NCBI GenBank assembly: GCA_027306915.1
Contig: DAHUYW010000003.1
Coordinates: forward strand, 62,001-126,000
Direction of reading: 5' to 3'
DNA: 64,000 nucleotides
DNA from: Spirochaetales bacterium
Lineage (GTDB): Bacteria > Spirochaetota > Spirochaetia > DAHUYW01
Shown: positions 7,176 to 16,088 of the stretch, in pieces
How the letters are laid out: every line of letters starts with the position of its first letter
Numbering within the stretch: the stretch's first letter is position 1
The notes under the pieces: model-generated
The model's input: only the letters and a program-made list of their open reading frames with translations
Told to the model about the DNA's origin: nothing
Database searches by the model: none
Position numbers and translations under genes: made by a program

Positions 7176-9008
7176 TCACGGGGCTATCACATCGAGCGCG
7201 GTCCGTACGCGGCCGAAGGGCGGGCTCACCTGCACGCCGCGGACCGCTCCCCGGATGCGCGCGATGATCTCCCGCGCGATCTTGATCCCCTCGTCGCGGG
7301 CGTCCTCCTTCGTCTCCTGCCGTTCCATGCGCCGCATGATCTCCTCGGGAATGACCACCCCCGGCACCTCGTTGTGCAGGAAGAGCGCATTGCGGTGGGA
7401 GGCGAGGGGCCACACCCCGGCAATGACCGGCACTCCGGTGCCCTCGATCTTCCGCAGGAAGGAGAGGAGCAAGTCGACATCGAAGACCGGTTGGGTGATG
7501 AAGAACTCGGCGCCGGCTTCGGCCTTGCGGTAGGCGCGGTCGATCTCGCGCGTGATCACCGGCGAGGCGGGATTGGCTCCCGCGCCGAGGACGAGCCCGG
7601 TCGGGGAGGCGAGCTCGCTTCCGCCGAGATCCACCGCGTGGTTGAGCCGCCGCGCCAGGGAGAGCAGCCCGATTGCATCGACGTCGAAGACGCCCGAGAC
7701 GTCGGGGTAGTTGCCGACCTTCGGCGGGTCGCCGGTGACCATGAGAAGGTTCTTCAGGCCCACCGCCTCGGCCGCGAGAAGGTCGGCTTGCATGCCAATC
7801 AGGTTCTTGTCGCGGCAGGCGAAGTGAAGGATCGTCTCCACCCCGGCTTGACGCTGCAGCTCGATCGCTGTGATGAGCGCCGAGATGCGGGCCGAGGCGC
7901 GCGGGCCATCGGGCACGTTCACGCAGGTAACCTGCGCCTCGGCAAGCTCGGCGGATCTCTGAATCACCTTGGACAGATCGCTTCCCAAGGGAGGAACCAT
8001 CTCGACCGAGGTGATCCAGCTCCCATCGGCGAGCGCCGCCCCGAGGCGCGAGCGCGCGGAGATCGGCGGCGGCTCCTTGGGGAGAGCCTCGACGCCCTCG
8101 TTGCTGGCGGTGATCTCATGCCTCGCCGAGGCGAACGAGAGAATCGCGCGGCCCATCTTATGGATGTGGGCCGGTGTCGTTCCGCAGCATCCGCCGACGA
8201 TGTTGGCTCCCGCCTCGTGGAAGCGCAGGGCGTACTCCGCGAAGTAGTCGGGGGTAGCGAGATAGATCTGCCTGTCTTCGACCTCCTTCGGGTACCCGGC
8301 GTTCGGCATTATTGAGATCGGCTTTCGAACCCGCTCGCGGATCGCAAGCAGAATCTCGAGCATGTCGGACGGTCCCACCGTACAGTTCAGGCCCACGACG
8401 TCGATCCCCTCGGTCCTGTCAAGGCGCTCCGCGATCGCCGGGGCCTGCCGGCGGTACTCCTCGGTCAGAAGGGGGCCGATCGTGAATTGGGCTTGAATGG
8501 GAATAATGGGGCTCAACGAGCGGGCTACCGACACCGCGAGCTCGAGCTCGTCGATGCTCTTGAAGGTCTCGAGGATAATGAGGTCGATCTCCCCCTCGAG
8601 GAGTGCGCTCATCTGCCTCCGGAAGGCCGCCTTCGCCTCCTCGACGGTGAGCCGTCCGAGCGGGGATATCCGCTGGCCGAGGGGACCGACCGAGGCGGCG
8701 ACGTACAGCTCTTCGCCCGCCACGTCTCGGGCAAGCTTCACCCCGGCGCGATTCACCTCCTCGGTCCGATCGGCGAGCCCGTGGCCCGCCAGCTTGATCG
8801 GATTGGCACCGAAGGTGTTTGTCGTGAGAGCCTGCGCCCCGGCCTCGGCGTTTTCCCGGTGGATCCGCTCGACGAGCTCGGGGCGGCTCAAGGAGGCCTC
8901 CTCGAAGGAACGCCCGAGACCAATCCCGCGCTCATAGAGCATCGTACCCATCGCGCTGTCGAAGAGGAGAATCCCCTCGCTCAGGCGTTCGAGATAGGGC
9001 TTGCGCAT
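7176..9008 (-). CDS. yitJ: bifunctional homocysteine S-methyltransferase / methylenetetrahydrofolate reductase
   Basis: A 610-residue fusion. Residues 1-300 are a homocysteine methyltransferase TIM barrel: DSAMGTMLYERGI at the start, Zn-ligand Cys in GLNCTVGP and in GGCCGTTPAH. Residues about 320-610 are a MetF-type flavin reductase (SVEMVPPLGSDLSK, LLMVTGDPPK, FFITQPVFD). It lacks the cobalamin domain of MetH, as in Bacillus YitJ. It supplies methionine and links folate one-carbon units. The gene follows hisIE by 17 bases, with AGGAAG before ATG 9008, so it is the last gene of the DUF432-mscS-hisA-hisIE run. Confidence 0.93.
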   Translation of the reverse strand: MRKPYLERLSEGILLFDSAMGTMLYERGIGLGRSFEEASLSRPELVERIHRENAEAGAQALTTNTFGANPIKLAGHGLADRTEEVNRAGVKLARDVAGEELYVAASVGPLGQRISPLGRLTVEEAKAAFRRQMSALLEGEIDLIILETFKSIDELELAVSVARSLSPIIPIQAQFTIGPLLTEEYRRQAPAIAERLDRTEGIDVVGLNCTVGPSDMLEILLAIRERVRKPISIMPNAGYPKEVEDRQIYLATPDYFAEYALRFHEAGANIVGGCCGTTPAHIHKMGRAILSFASARHEITASNEGVEALPKEPPPISARSRLGAALADGSWITSVEMVPPLGSDLSKVIQRSAELAEAQVTCVNVPDGPRASARISALITAIELQRQAGVETILHFACRDKNLIGMQADLLAAEAVGLKNLLMVTGDPPKVGNYPDVSGVFDVDAIGLLSLARRLNHAVDLGGSELASPTGLVLGAGANPASPVITREIDRAYRKAEAGAEFFITQPVFDVDLLLSFLRKIEGTGVPVIAGVWPLASHRNALFLHNEVPGVVIPEEIMRRMERQETKEDARDEGIKIAREIIARIRGAVRGVQVSPPFGRVRTALDVIAP

Positions 9009-9025
9009 GACTTCTTCCTGCGCCG

Positions 9026-9757
9026 CTACTTGGCGGAGCGCTTTTCGAGCTCGGCGAGGACCTCGCCGAGCTCTACGCCCACCTCGGCGAGCAGCACCAG
9101 CAGATGGTACAGGAGGTCCGCCGATTCGAAGATGATGTCGCCGCGCTCCCGCGCGAGGAGAAGCTCGATGGCCTCCTCGCCCGTCTTCTTGCGGATCTTC
9201 TCCGCCCCCGCCTTGAAGAGGTAGGTCGTGTAGGAGCCCTCGGGAAGCTCGCGCTTGCGCCGCTCGATTACCGTGCGCAGCGTCTGGAGGACGTCCGCCG
9301 CCCCCCTCGGAGCGCTTCCCGCAGCCTCGGTCGTGCGCTCCTCACCTTCCGTCGCCCGGGGAGCTCCGCTCTTGGCGCGGGGCTTCTCAAGGGGTATCTC
9401 GGCGGCGGCGAGATCGACCGCGACCTCGGCTGAAACCATCGCCTGATACCACCGTCCGCGGTTCACCAAGCGGAGAAAGGGGGTGTTCCCCGCATAGGGC
9501 AGGAGTCTTCCGGTCTCGTCGTGGACTGCCCACAGCACGCCCTGCTCCCTGCTTTTGTTGAAGCCTTTGGTGTTCATCCACGTGACATCCACGACCGCGC
9601 CGGTTTCGCCGAGCAGGAGCAGAGGGAGGATCCTGCCGTCCGGCCCTTCCGGGTGAGCGGCTCCCGCCAAGGCGCGATCGGGACGTTTCTTGCCGCCCGC
9701 CGTGGAAGCAGCTTTCTCCCCGGCGCCCGCGCTCCGATTATTCCTCTTCTTCACCAT
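9026..9757 (-). CDS. hisE: HisIE-like protein: degenerate HisI domain plus HisE (phosphoribosyl-ATP pyrophosphohydrolase)
   Basis: 243 residues. The C-terminal part (about 150-243) is a good HisE domain: LPEGSYTTYLFKAG, KTGEEAIELLLA, ESADLLYHLLVLL, which cleaves phosphoribosyl-ATP to phosphoribosyl-AMP. The N-terminal part (about 42-115) aligns with the first half of HisI (VVDVTWMNTKGFNKSREQGV) but lacks the DxDxD metal site and the CHTG/C zinc motif; the protein has no cysteine at all, so cyclohydrolase activity is not expected. A basic tail of about 35 residues precedes it. ATG 9757 overlaps the hisA stop by 7 bases. Confidence 0.85.
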   Translation of the reverse strand: MVKKRNNRSAGAGEKAASTAGGKKRPDRALAGAAHPEGPDGRILPLLLLGETGAVVDVTWMNTKGFNKSREQGVLWAVHDETGRLLPYAGNTPFLRLVNRGRWYQAMVSAEVAVDLAAAEIPLEKPRAKSGAPRATEGEERTTEAAGSAPRGAADVLQTLRTVIERRKRELPEGSYTTYLFKAGAEKIRKKTGEEAIELLLARERGDIIFESADLLYHLLVLLAEVGVELGEVLAELEKRSAK

Positions 9758-10488
9758 GAGCTGTCCCCTGTGCTCGCTTTCTGATACTGCTTGATGACGC
9801 GCGCAAGCTCGAAGCGCCCCTCGTAGAGCGCCTTGCCCGTGATCACCCCGACGATCTCAGGATGCTGCACCGCGGCCGCAAAGTCGCTCTCCTCGTGCAC
9901 CCCTCCGGACAGGATGACCGGAAGACCCGACTCCTTCGCAACGCGGACCGTGGCATCGAACGAGGGCCCGGTGAGGGTCCCATCGCGCGCGATGTCCGTG
10001 TAGACGATCCCGAGCACTCCATAGCCCTTCGCCCTGCGGGCGAGCTCGACATCGGAGAGATCTGAGTCGCTCTCCCAGCCGGCGATCTTTACCCTGCCGT
10101 CGCGCGCGTCGATGCCTGCCAGGATCCGCCCGAAGGTGCGGGCCCAGCGCGCAACCTCCTCGGGCTTCCGGGCAAGGGCCGTGCCCACGACTATCCGGTC
10201 CACCCCCGCCGCGATGAGCTCCTGTACATCGCCCTCGCTCCGCACCCCTCCTCCCACCTCGAGGAGGCAGCCGACCGCAGCGCGGATGCGGGCGATCACT
10301 TCGCGGTTGGTTCCGCTGCCGCGCGCCGCATCGAGATCGACGAGGTGGATGCGCCGCGCCCCGGCGCGCTCGAAGCCTCGGGCGACCTCGACAGGATCGT
10401 CCTCGTAGACGGTGGCCCGCGCATAGTCACCCTGGATGAGGCGGACACATGCGCCATGGAGAAGGTCGATGGCGGGGATGATGAGCAT
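9751..10488 (-). CDS. hisA: HisA, ProFAR isomerase
   Basis: A 245-residue TIM-barrel enzyme of histidine synthesis that isomerises the aminoaldose ProFAR to the ketose PRFAR. The catalytic Asp of beta-1 (PAIDLLHG) and Asp of beta-5 (YTDIARDGTL) are both present, as are the phosphate-binding loops EVGGGVR and LSGGV. ATG 10488 lies 3 bases after the mscS stop; its ribosome binding site GGAGG is inside the end of mscS. Only hisA and hisIE are here, so the other his genes must be elsewhere. Confidence 0.93.
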   Translation of the reverse strand: MLIIPAIDLLHGACVRLIQGDYARATVYEDDPVEVARGFERAGARRIHLVDLDAARGSGTNREVIARIRAAVGCLLEVGGGVRSEGDVQELIAAGVDRIVVGTALARKPEEVARWARTFGRILAGIDARDGRVKIAGWESDSDLSDVELARRAKGYGVLGIVYTDIARDGTLTGPSFDATVRVAKESGLPVILSGGVHEESDFAAAVQHPEIVGVITGKALYEGRFELARVIKQYQKASTGDSSW

Positions 10489-10491
10489 GGC

Positions 10492-11445
10492 CTACGCCTC
10501 CGCGGCGTCACCGGGCCGCGCTCTCTTCCTCAGCCTGCCGGCGCCTCGAGCCTTTGTGCCGACCCGTCCCGGGGAGCCCGCGTCGGCCTTCGATCCTACG
10601 GCGGCCCCCCCCGCCCCGTCAATCCCGCCGGCGCCTGAGGCCATCACGGAGATCGTCCGCTGCGGGAACGGGATCTCGATGCCCTCCTCATCGAAGCGCT
10701 CCTTGATCGACTGGAAAAGGGAATTCCGAAGGGCCAGGTAGTCGTCCTTGAAAAACCACACTCCGAAGGTAAGATTGATGCTCGATTCGGCGAAGCTGTT
10801 GTAGACGAAGAGGGGCGCCGGCTCTTCCAGCACCAGGGGATTCTCCCGCGCTATCGACAAGAGGACCTCCTGCACCTTCGCCAGGTCGGAGCTATAACCG
10901 ACCCCGAGGGAGAGATCCATGCGGCGAATGGGAAAGCGGGTGATGTTCGTGACCTCCGAGGTGATGATGGTCTGGTTGGGTATGCGGATGAGGAGATTGT
11001 CGAAGGTACGCAGCTTGATCGAAAGGGGATCGATCGCATGAATCACTCCGGTCTTGTCGCCGACGCTTATGACGTCGCCGATCACAAAGGTCTTTTCCGA
11101 GACCAGGAAGAGCCCGCTGATGATGTTGCCAAGACTGGTCTGCGAGGCGATGCCGACGGCAATTCCGACGACCCCGGCGGCTCCGAGAAGCGCCGAGAGC
11201 TTCACCCCTATCTCGCTGAGCGCAGCGATGACGATGATCACCACCCCGATGTAGACGATGGACTTCTGGAGAATCATCTTGGTCCGCTCGGAGAGATTCT
11301 TCGCGACGACCCGGCGAACCACCGCCGCCGTCAGGCGAACGAGGAGGAAGCCGATGACGATTATCGCGATGACCTTCACCGCCTCGAGCAGCACATGCGG
11401 CGTGAAGACCTTGGTGAAGTCGATGCTACTGAGCAGTTTTGACAT
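10492..11445 (-). CDS. MscS family small-conductance mechanosensitive channel
   Basis: A 317-residue inner-membrane channel of the MscS family. Three N-terminal hydrophobic segments are followed by the pore helix region GAAGVVGIAVGIASQTSLGN near residue 93, with the usual small-residue Ala/Gly pattern, then the beta domain FVIGDVISVGDKTGVIHAID and the mixed C-terminal domain. The channel opens on hypo-osmotic shock. A low-complexity Gly/Ala/Arg tail of about 45 residues follows. It sits between a DUF432 gene (21 bases upstream) and hisA. Confidence 0.9.
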   Translation of the reverse strand: MSKLLSSIDFTKVFTPHVLLEAVKVIAIIVIGFLLVRLTAAVVRRVVAKNLSERTKMILQKSIVYIGVVIIVIAALSEIGVKLSALLGAAGVVGIAVGIASQTSLGNIISGLFLVSEKTFVIGDVISVGDKTGVIHAIDPLSIKLRTFDNLLIRIPNQTIITSEVTNITRFPIRRMDLSLGVGYSSDLAKVQEVLLSIARENPLVLEEPAPLFVYNSFAESSINLTFGVWFFKDDYLALRNSLFQSIKERFDEEGIEIPFPQRTISVMASGAGGIDGAGGAAVGSKADAGSPGRVGTKARGAGRLRKRARPGDAAEA

Positions 11446-11466
11446 GACGCACCCGCCCTGTTGCTC

Positions 11467-12306
11467 CTAGTACGTAGTGAGCGACTTGATGTATTCGAAG
11501 CTTTTCTGGATCAGATTCTTGCTTGGTGAGACCTGCGGACCGGAGATCCGGCGCACGTCGCGCTCGAAATCCGGCGGCTCCTCGTGGAAGGTGATCTGGC
11601 TCGACTGATCGGCGCCGTGGAAGTGAAAGACTACCTCGTTGGTGGCCAGGTTTTCCGCACCGGCGTAGAGGCTCAAGTACTGGACGCGAACGCACAGGCG
11701 CTGGAAATCGAGAGGCCCGGCGGTCTCGTTGCGTATCGTGATCGGGCAAACCACAGTGAAGGGTGTCGGCATCGTTTCCGCCGGGCTTGCGGCAAGGGGA
11801 CTTGCAAAGGCGTAGCAGAGCTCCCCGTTGTCGGGCTCGCCGAACCAGGTGTTGGAAAGGCGCACCACGGGCCGCTGGATCAGCATCGTTCTCCGTTCCC
11901 CCGAAGCGGCAATGATCGACACCCATGTCGGGATGCGGACAAAGAAGCGCGCGCTCCTCCCCGGCAGGATCGCGACAGGAGAGCGCGGCCGCACGATCAC
12001 CGGCCGATCGGGAAGAGCAGGACGAATAAGAATCTCCTCCCCGCTTCCCGTAATGAAGCGCAGCCACGCGAGGTCGCCCGGAGGCATCGCGCTCACCCCC
12101 GCCGCGATCTCGGCGGCTGCGCGCGCGGGCCGGCTGCGGCCAGGAGCCTCGGGCGCCGCATCCTCAAAGGCAATGCGCCATTCGCCCTCTCGGCGCTCGA
12201 TCCAGAACCGGCAGGGACCAAGCCGCCAAAGTCGGCATTCGCCTTCGGCAAAGGGAACCTCGCGGTCCCAGAGCTCTGCGAGGCTTGAAATCTTCTTTTC
12301 CTTCAC
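11467..12306 (-). CDS. DUF432-like protein
   Basis: A 279-residue soluble protein that looks like the DUF432 family, whose function is unknown. Central features are PVIVRPRSPVAILPGRSARFFVRIPTWV and RLSNTWFGEPDNGELCY, then a beta-rich C-terminal half. I recall DUF432 genes beside mechanosensitive channel genes, and this one is followed by mscS after 21 bases, which supports the call. The start is GTG 12306 with GGGGAG upstream. Family assignment is from memory of the motif pattern, not a search. Confidence 0.6.
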   Translation of the reverse strand: MKEKKISSLAELWDREVPFAEGECRLWRLGPCRFWIERREGEWRIAFEDAAPEAPGRSRPARAAAEIAAGVSAMPPGDLAWLRFITGSGEEILIRPALPDRPVIVRPRSPVAILPGRSARFFVRIPTWVSIIAASGERRTMLIQRPVVRLSNTWFGEPDNGELCYAFASPLAASPAETMPTPFTVVCPITIRNETAGPLDFQRLCVRVQYLSLYAGAENLATNEVVFHFHGADQSSQITFHEEPPDFERDVRRISGPQVSPSKNLIQKSFEYIKSLTTY

Positions 12307-12449
12307 GCGACTCCCCGCTCCAGTCTACCGACTGCGCCGGCGCGGTGCAAGCCGATCCCGGTCGCTCGTGACACGCCCGCGGAGCCCTGTGCGTGAGGAA
12401 AACCGGTAGACCGCCCGACCATAGCGGGTGCCCGAAGGTCGCGTGCGCG

Positions 12450-13520
12450 CTACGGACCCTTTAGGTCGAAGCCGAGGCCCGGAGTCTCCTGGGGATAGAG
12501 GACCCCCTTGCGGATGATCACGGCGTCGTGCGTGGGGTCGCCAATAAGACCGAGATGACCATCGAGGTCCGCGTAGGCGACGTTCGGGCGCGCAAGCGCA
12601 AAATGGAGACCCGCGGCAATCCCGAGACCCGCCTCGTCCATGCAGCCGATCATCACCTGGAGGTTGGCCGAGCGGGCGACTGCATTGATCTGGAGGGCCT
12701 CGAAGATCCCGCCGACCTTCATGAGCTTGATGTTCACCATGTCGACGAGCTCTTTGCGCGCAAGGCGGAAGGCATCCCGCAGGGTCATGAGGCTCTCGTC
12801 GGCCATGACCGGAATGGGGACCCGGCCGGTTACTCGGCCGAGGAGATCCGGCTTGCGGCTGGGCGTCGGCTGCTCGAGAAGCTCGATGGCGACCGCGCGC
12901 GTGGCGCGGACGAAGGCAAGCGCCTCTTTCACGGTGTAGCCTTGATTGGCGTCGAAGCGAAGCCTGACGTGGCCGCCGACCGCTTCGCGGATCCTCGTCA
13001 CCCGCTCGATGTCCTCGCCGAGGTCGCGACCTCCCTTTACCTTCAGACAGTGAAAGCCTCGCTCGATCCAGCTTCGCGCCTCGGCGATGCTCTCCTCGAC
13101 GGGCATGATGCCAATCGTGACGCTGGTGCGGATGCTCCGCCGGTAGCCGCCGAGGATCCGCCAGATCGGGAGTCCGGCCTTCTTGCCGAGGATATCGTAG
13201 AGCGCCATGTCGACCGCGGCGAGCGCCGAGCTGTGCTCGGCGAGGGTCTGCTGGAGCTCGTGGACGTGGCGCGCTATGCGCAGGGGATCCTGTCCCGCGA
13301 GCTCCGGCGTCACGACATCTCGGATGACGCGGATCACCGACTCGGGGGTCTCCCCTGTCACCATGCGATCCGGCGCGGCGCAGCCGTAACCGACGATCCC
13401 CGCGGCCGTCTCGATGCGGACGAAGACATTCGTCGTCCGGTCGATCGTCTCGTAAGCGATCGTGTAGGGGTGGGCGTGCTTCAACTCCACCGGCCAGGTA
13501 TCGATTGCGGTGATTCTCAA
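12450..13520 (-). CDS. enolase-superfamily racemase/epimerase, DgcA or dipeptide-epimerase type
   Basis: A 356-residue member of the muconate-lactonising/dipeptide epimerase subgroup. Active-site residues are all visible: KxK base in HCLKVKGG, metal ligands in RFDANQG, the Glu of LLEQPT and ADES, and the second Lys in NIKLMKVGG; YADLDGH is the substrate-binding DxD. Candidate reactions are L-Ala-D/L-Glu epimerisation or racemisation of N-acetyl-D-glutamate. Its neighbour is a DgcN-like DUF1611 protein, which favours the DgcA role in D-glutamate use. I choose TTG 13520 because GGAGAGGAG lies 7 bases upstream; an earlier TTG at 13541 is possible. Confidence 0.8.
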   Translation of the reverse strand: MRITAIDTWPVELKHAHPYTIAYETIDRTTNVFVRIETAAGIVGYGCAAPDRMVTGETPESVIRVIRDVVTPELAGQDPLRIARHVHELQQTLAEHSSALAAVDMALYDILGKKAGLPIWRILGGYRRSIRTSVTIGIMPVEESIAEARSWIERGFHCLKVKGGRDLGEDIERVTRIREAVGGHVRLRFDANQGYTVKEALAFVRATRAVAIELLEQPTPSRKPDLLGRVTGRVPIPVMADESLMTLRDAFRLARKELVDMVNIKLMKVGGIFEALQINAVARSANLQVMIGCMDEAGLGIAAGLHFALARPNVAYADLDGHLGLIGDPTHDAVIIRKGVLYPQETPGLGFDLKGP

Positions 13521-13636
13521 AAAGAGGCTCCTCTCCGGCAATTCTGCCAGAAAGAGCCTGCGGAGGCTACCGGTTCATGCGCCCGCGCGCGGCCCCGACA
13601 CCCGGGTGGCGACGGTCGACTTTGGCGGGGTCGCTG

Positions 13637-14716
13637 CTACCGGCCCATGCGCGCGCGAAGGGCCGCCACCACCGGGCCGGCCCCGTCGATGAGGGGATCG
13701 CAGACCGGGAGGCCGGTTTTCGCGGCAAGCTCTGCGCAGGCGGCTGCGATCTCCTCGCGAGCGAGGTTCTCGTGGTTCACGGTCACGGCGACCACGGGTT
13801 TGCCGGAGAGAAACTCGATGGCGCGAATCTGCGTCTCGATCGGATGGAGGGGGTAGCCGGGAAATCCGTCGTACTCTCGGCGGGCTGGGGCGTGCTGAAG
13901 CACGACGGCGTCCGGCCGGGCTGCCGCGAGGATCTCGAACCCGCCGGGATAGGCGGGGTTCATGAGACTGCCCTGCCCTTCCACGACGATGACATCCGGC
14001 CGCCGCTCGCTCCAGGCGCTAAAGACGGCATGCTCGATCTCCCCGGCGACGAAATCGTTGATGAGGGAGTCCATGATGATGCCATACTCGACGCCCTGCA
14101 TCCATGCGGTCTGCCCGGTGCCGATCATCTCGGCGCTCAACCCGCCGGACTCGAGGGCATGCACAAGGATCCAGGCGGTCGTTCGCTTTCCGATGGCCGA
14201 GTCGCTGCCGAGCACCGCCACGCGGAAGGAGCTCACCTGCGCGATCTTGCCGGTAAAGGGGTGGAGCTCCCCGCGCGGCGGGGTCTTTCGCACGTCCCTT
14301 AAGGCCACCCCCTTGTCCGCGGCGAGCGCGACGAGCTCAGCGTCGTCGGTGAGGAAGTCGTGAAGGCCCGAGTCGACGGAGAGCCCCCGCTCCACGGCGG
14401 CCCTCACCGCTGCCCGCATCGCGGCGCTCATGGAGCCTCCGTCGGGAGCGATCCCGATCACCAGATGGGTGGCAGGCCTCCCCGCCTCCCTGGCCTCGGC
14501 AACAGCCTCGTCCAGACCGCCGACGACGGGGATGCCGGCCCGATGTCCATCCAACACCTCCCCGGCGTCGCGCCCGGAATACCTTCCGTCGATCACCGCC
14601 GCGACCCGGTAGCGCCGGGTAAAGCGCACCAGGCCGTGGGCGGTCTTGCCGTAGGTCGTGTTGAATGCGCCGTCGCAGTAGACGATGGCGTTGCCCTCGG
14701 GCGGCCGCCCCATCAT
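13637..14716 (-). CDS. DUF1611 protein, probable D-amino acid N-acetyltransferase DgcN
   Basis: A 359-residue DUF1611 protein. The N-terminal half is a Rossmann-like domain (YCDGAFNTTYGKTAHG, AVIDGRYSGRDAG); the C-terminal half has a P-loop (GSDSAIGKRTTAW near residue 170) and EGQGSLMNPAYPGG. Members named DgcN, paired with DgcA, are reported to acetylate D-glutamate as the first step of D-Glu breakdown. Here the adjacent racemase gene supports that. ATG 14716 overlaps the TGA of the preceding PLP enzyme (ATGA), with GGGAGG upstream. Confidence 0.75.
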   Translation of the reverse strand: MMGRPPEGNAIVYCDGAFNTTYGKTAHGLVRFTRRYRVAAVIDGRYSGRDAGEVLDGHRAGIPVVGGLDEAVAEAREAGRPATHLVIGIAPDGGSMSAAMRAAVRAAVERGLSVDSGLHDFLTDDAELVALAADKGVALRDVRKTPPRGELHPFTGKIAQVSSFRVAVLGSDSAIGKRTTAWILVHALESGGLSAEMIGTGQTAWMQGVEYGIIMDSLINDFVAGEIEHAVFSAWSERRPDVIVVEGQGSLMNPAYPGGFEILAAARPDAVVLQHAPARREYDGFPGYPLHPIETQIRAIEFLSGKPVVAVTVNHENLAREEIAAACAELAAKTGLPVCDPLIDGAGPVVAALRARMGR

Positions 14717-15828
14717 CTCCTCCCGGTGAGGATGACCACGTAGCGGTCGCTCGGAAGCGGCTCCTCCTTGTGGCGCTGCAGGAGCGCAAGGAGCCCGGCC
14801 GTCGAGGCCGGCATGACGTGGAGCCCCTCTTGCTCGCGGATAACCTTCGAGAACGCCGTCATGCTCTTGTCGCTCGCGTAGGAGGCCCAGCCGTTGGAGA
14901 GCCGGATGGCATCGAGGGCGAGATCCCCGTCGATCGAGTGCCAGTTGATGAGCGGCTCGTTGATGGTCGATTCGTGAATCGACAGGGGATCGAGGTCCTT
15001 GCACATGGGCAGATGCTTCAGGAAGGCGTTGATAATCGGATTCTTGCTGTAAGAGGAGCCGGCCACCAACCGCGGAATCCGCGAGGTCTTGCCGCGCCGG
15101 TAGAGGCTTACGAAGCCGCGATAGATTCCCGCGACTGTCGTGCCGTTTGAGACCGGCACCGCGACGAGGGCGGGGGCATCCCGCAGATCGTCGTAGATCT
15201 CGTACGCGATCTGGCCGTAGGCCCGCAGCTGGAGGTCGGTGTTGGCGGCTCCCGGGTTTGCATCGTAGTAGTCGCGTTCCCGTGCGACCTGGGACGAATG
15301 CTTCACCGCAGTCTCGTAGTCTCCGCTAGTGCGGTACACCTCCGCCCCGAGGCGCTCGATCTCCTGCATCCGCTTGGTGTGGTAGCTCTCGGGGATGAAG
15401 ATGACGCAGCGAAGCCCCGCAAGCGAGGAGGCAAAGGCCATAGCGACCCCGTAGTTCCCGCAGGTTGCCAAGGTAATGGTGTCGTAGCCTCGGCGCAGAG
15501 CGTCCTGGACCTGGGCAAACGCAATGCGATCTTTGTGGGTTCCGGTTGGATTGTTGCCTTCGAACTTGAGGTACAGCTGGCGAAGCCCGATCTCGCGCTC
15601 GATGTTCCGCGCTCGGGAGAGCGTGGTGTCGCCGACCTCCGACTCGTAGATATCCTCGAATGCTTCCAGCCTTACGTCCAGCGGTTGGGTCGAATCGGCC
15701 GCCGTTCGTTTCTGTGCGTCGATCTCCGAGAGGATGGAGGAAACGCTGGAAGCTGCCCCCTCGAGCAGATCGAATGAATGGTCTTTCTGGACCTCGAATG
15801 CATGACCTTGCTGTAGTGCGTTACTCAT
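14713..15828 (-). CDS. threonine synthase-like fold II PLP enzyme
   Basis: A 371-residue pyridoxal-phosphate enzyme of the threonine synthase/serine dehydratase fold. The PLP lysine is in NPTGTHKDR near residue 100 and the cofactor phosphate site resembles ATCGNYGVAMAFA. It could be a lyase, deaminase or beta-replacement enzyme; position in front of DgcN/DgcA-like genes suggests it acts on a D- or L-amino acid in the same pathway. ATG 15828 overlaps the stop of a small ORF with a strong ribosome binding site, so it is probably translated by coupling. Confidence 0.75.
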   Translation of the reverse strand: MSNALQQGHAFEVQKDHSFDLLEGAASSVSSILSEIDAQKRTAADSTQPLDVRLEAFEDIYESEVGDTTLSRARNIEREIGLRQLYLKFEGNNPTGTHKDRIAFAQVQDALRRGYDTITLATCGNYGVAMAFASSLAGLRCVIFIPESYHTKRMQEIERLGAEVYRTSGDYETAVKHSSQVARERDYYDANPGAANTDLQLRAYGQIAYEIYDDLRDAPALVAVPVSNGTTVAGIYRGFVSLYRRGKTSRIPRLVAGSSYSKNPIINAFLKHLPMCKDLDPLSIHESTINEPLINWHSIDGDLALDAIRLSNGWASYASDKSMTAFSKVIREQEGLHVMPASTAGLLALLQRHKEEPLPSDRYVVILTGRR

Positions 15829-15949
15829 AGTCTTGGTTTTCTCTACGGTATTTCTGCAGCCTGAAACCATGAAGCGCGAAGTTGGCGCGGCTTTGCCGTA
15901 CGAAATCTCCCGGGAAAACATCTCTTACGTATCGAATCAGTCTGGTCAT
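15821..15949 (-). CDS. 42-residue basic small ORF, translationally coupled to the PLP enzyme
   Basis: An ATG at 15949 behind a strong GCGGAGGAG opens a 42-residue frame rich in Arg and aromatic residues (MTRLIRYVRDVFPG at the start). Its TAA overlaps the ATG of the next gene (ATGAGTAA). The next gene has little ribosome binding site of its own, so this ORF either encodes a small partner protein or serves as a translational leader. I recognise no family. The strength of the ribosome binding site and the exact overlap are the evidence that it is real. Confidence 0.6.
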   Translation of the reverse strand: MTRLIRYVRDVFPGDFVRQSRANFALHGFRLQKYRRENQDYE

Positions 15950-16088
15950 GGACTCCTCCGCGGCCGTTGGAAGCTTGGGCGGTCTCGGTGCGCGACCCGC
16001 CGCATACCTCTGCAATCGGCCAGATTGGCTGTTGGAATAATATACTACCTTCGGTGACATTGCGCTGTGGGGGTGGACCATCCGGTGC

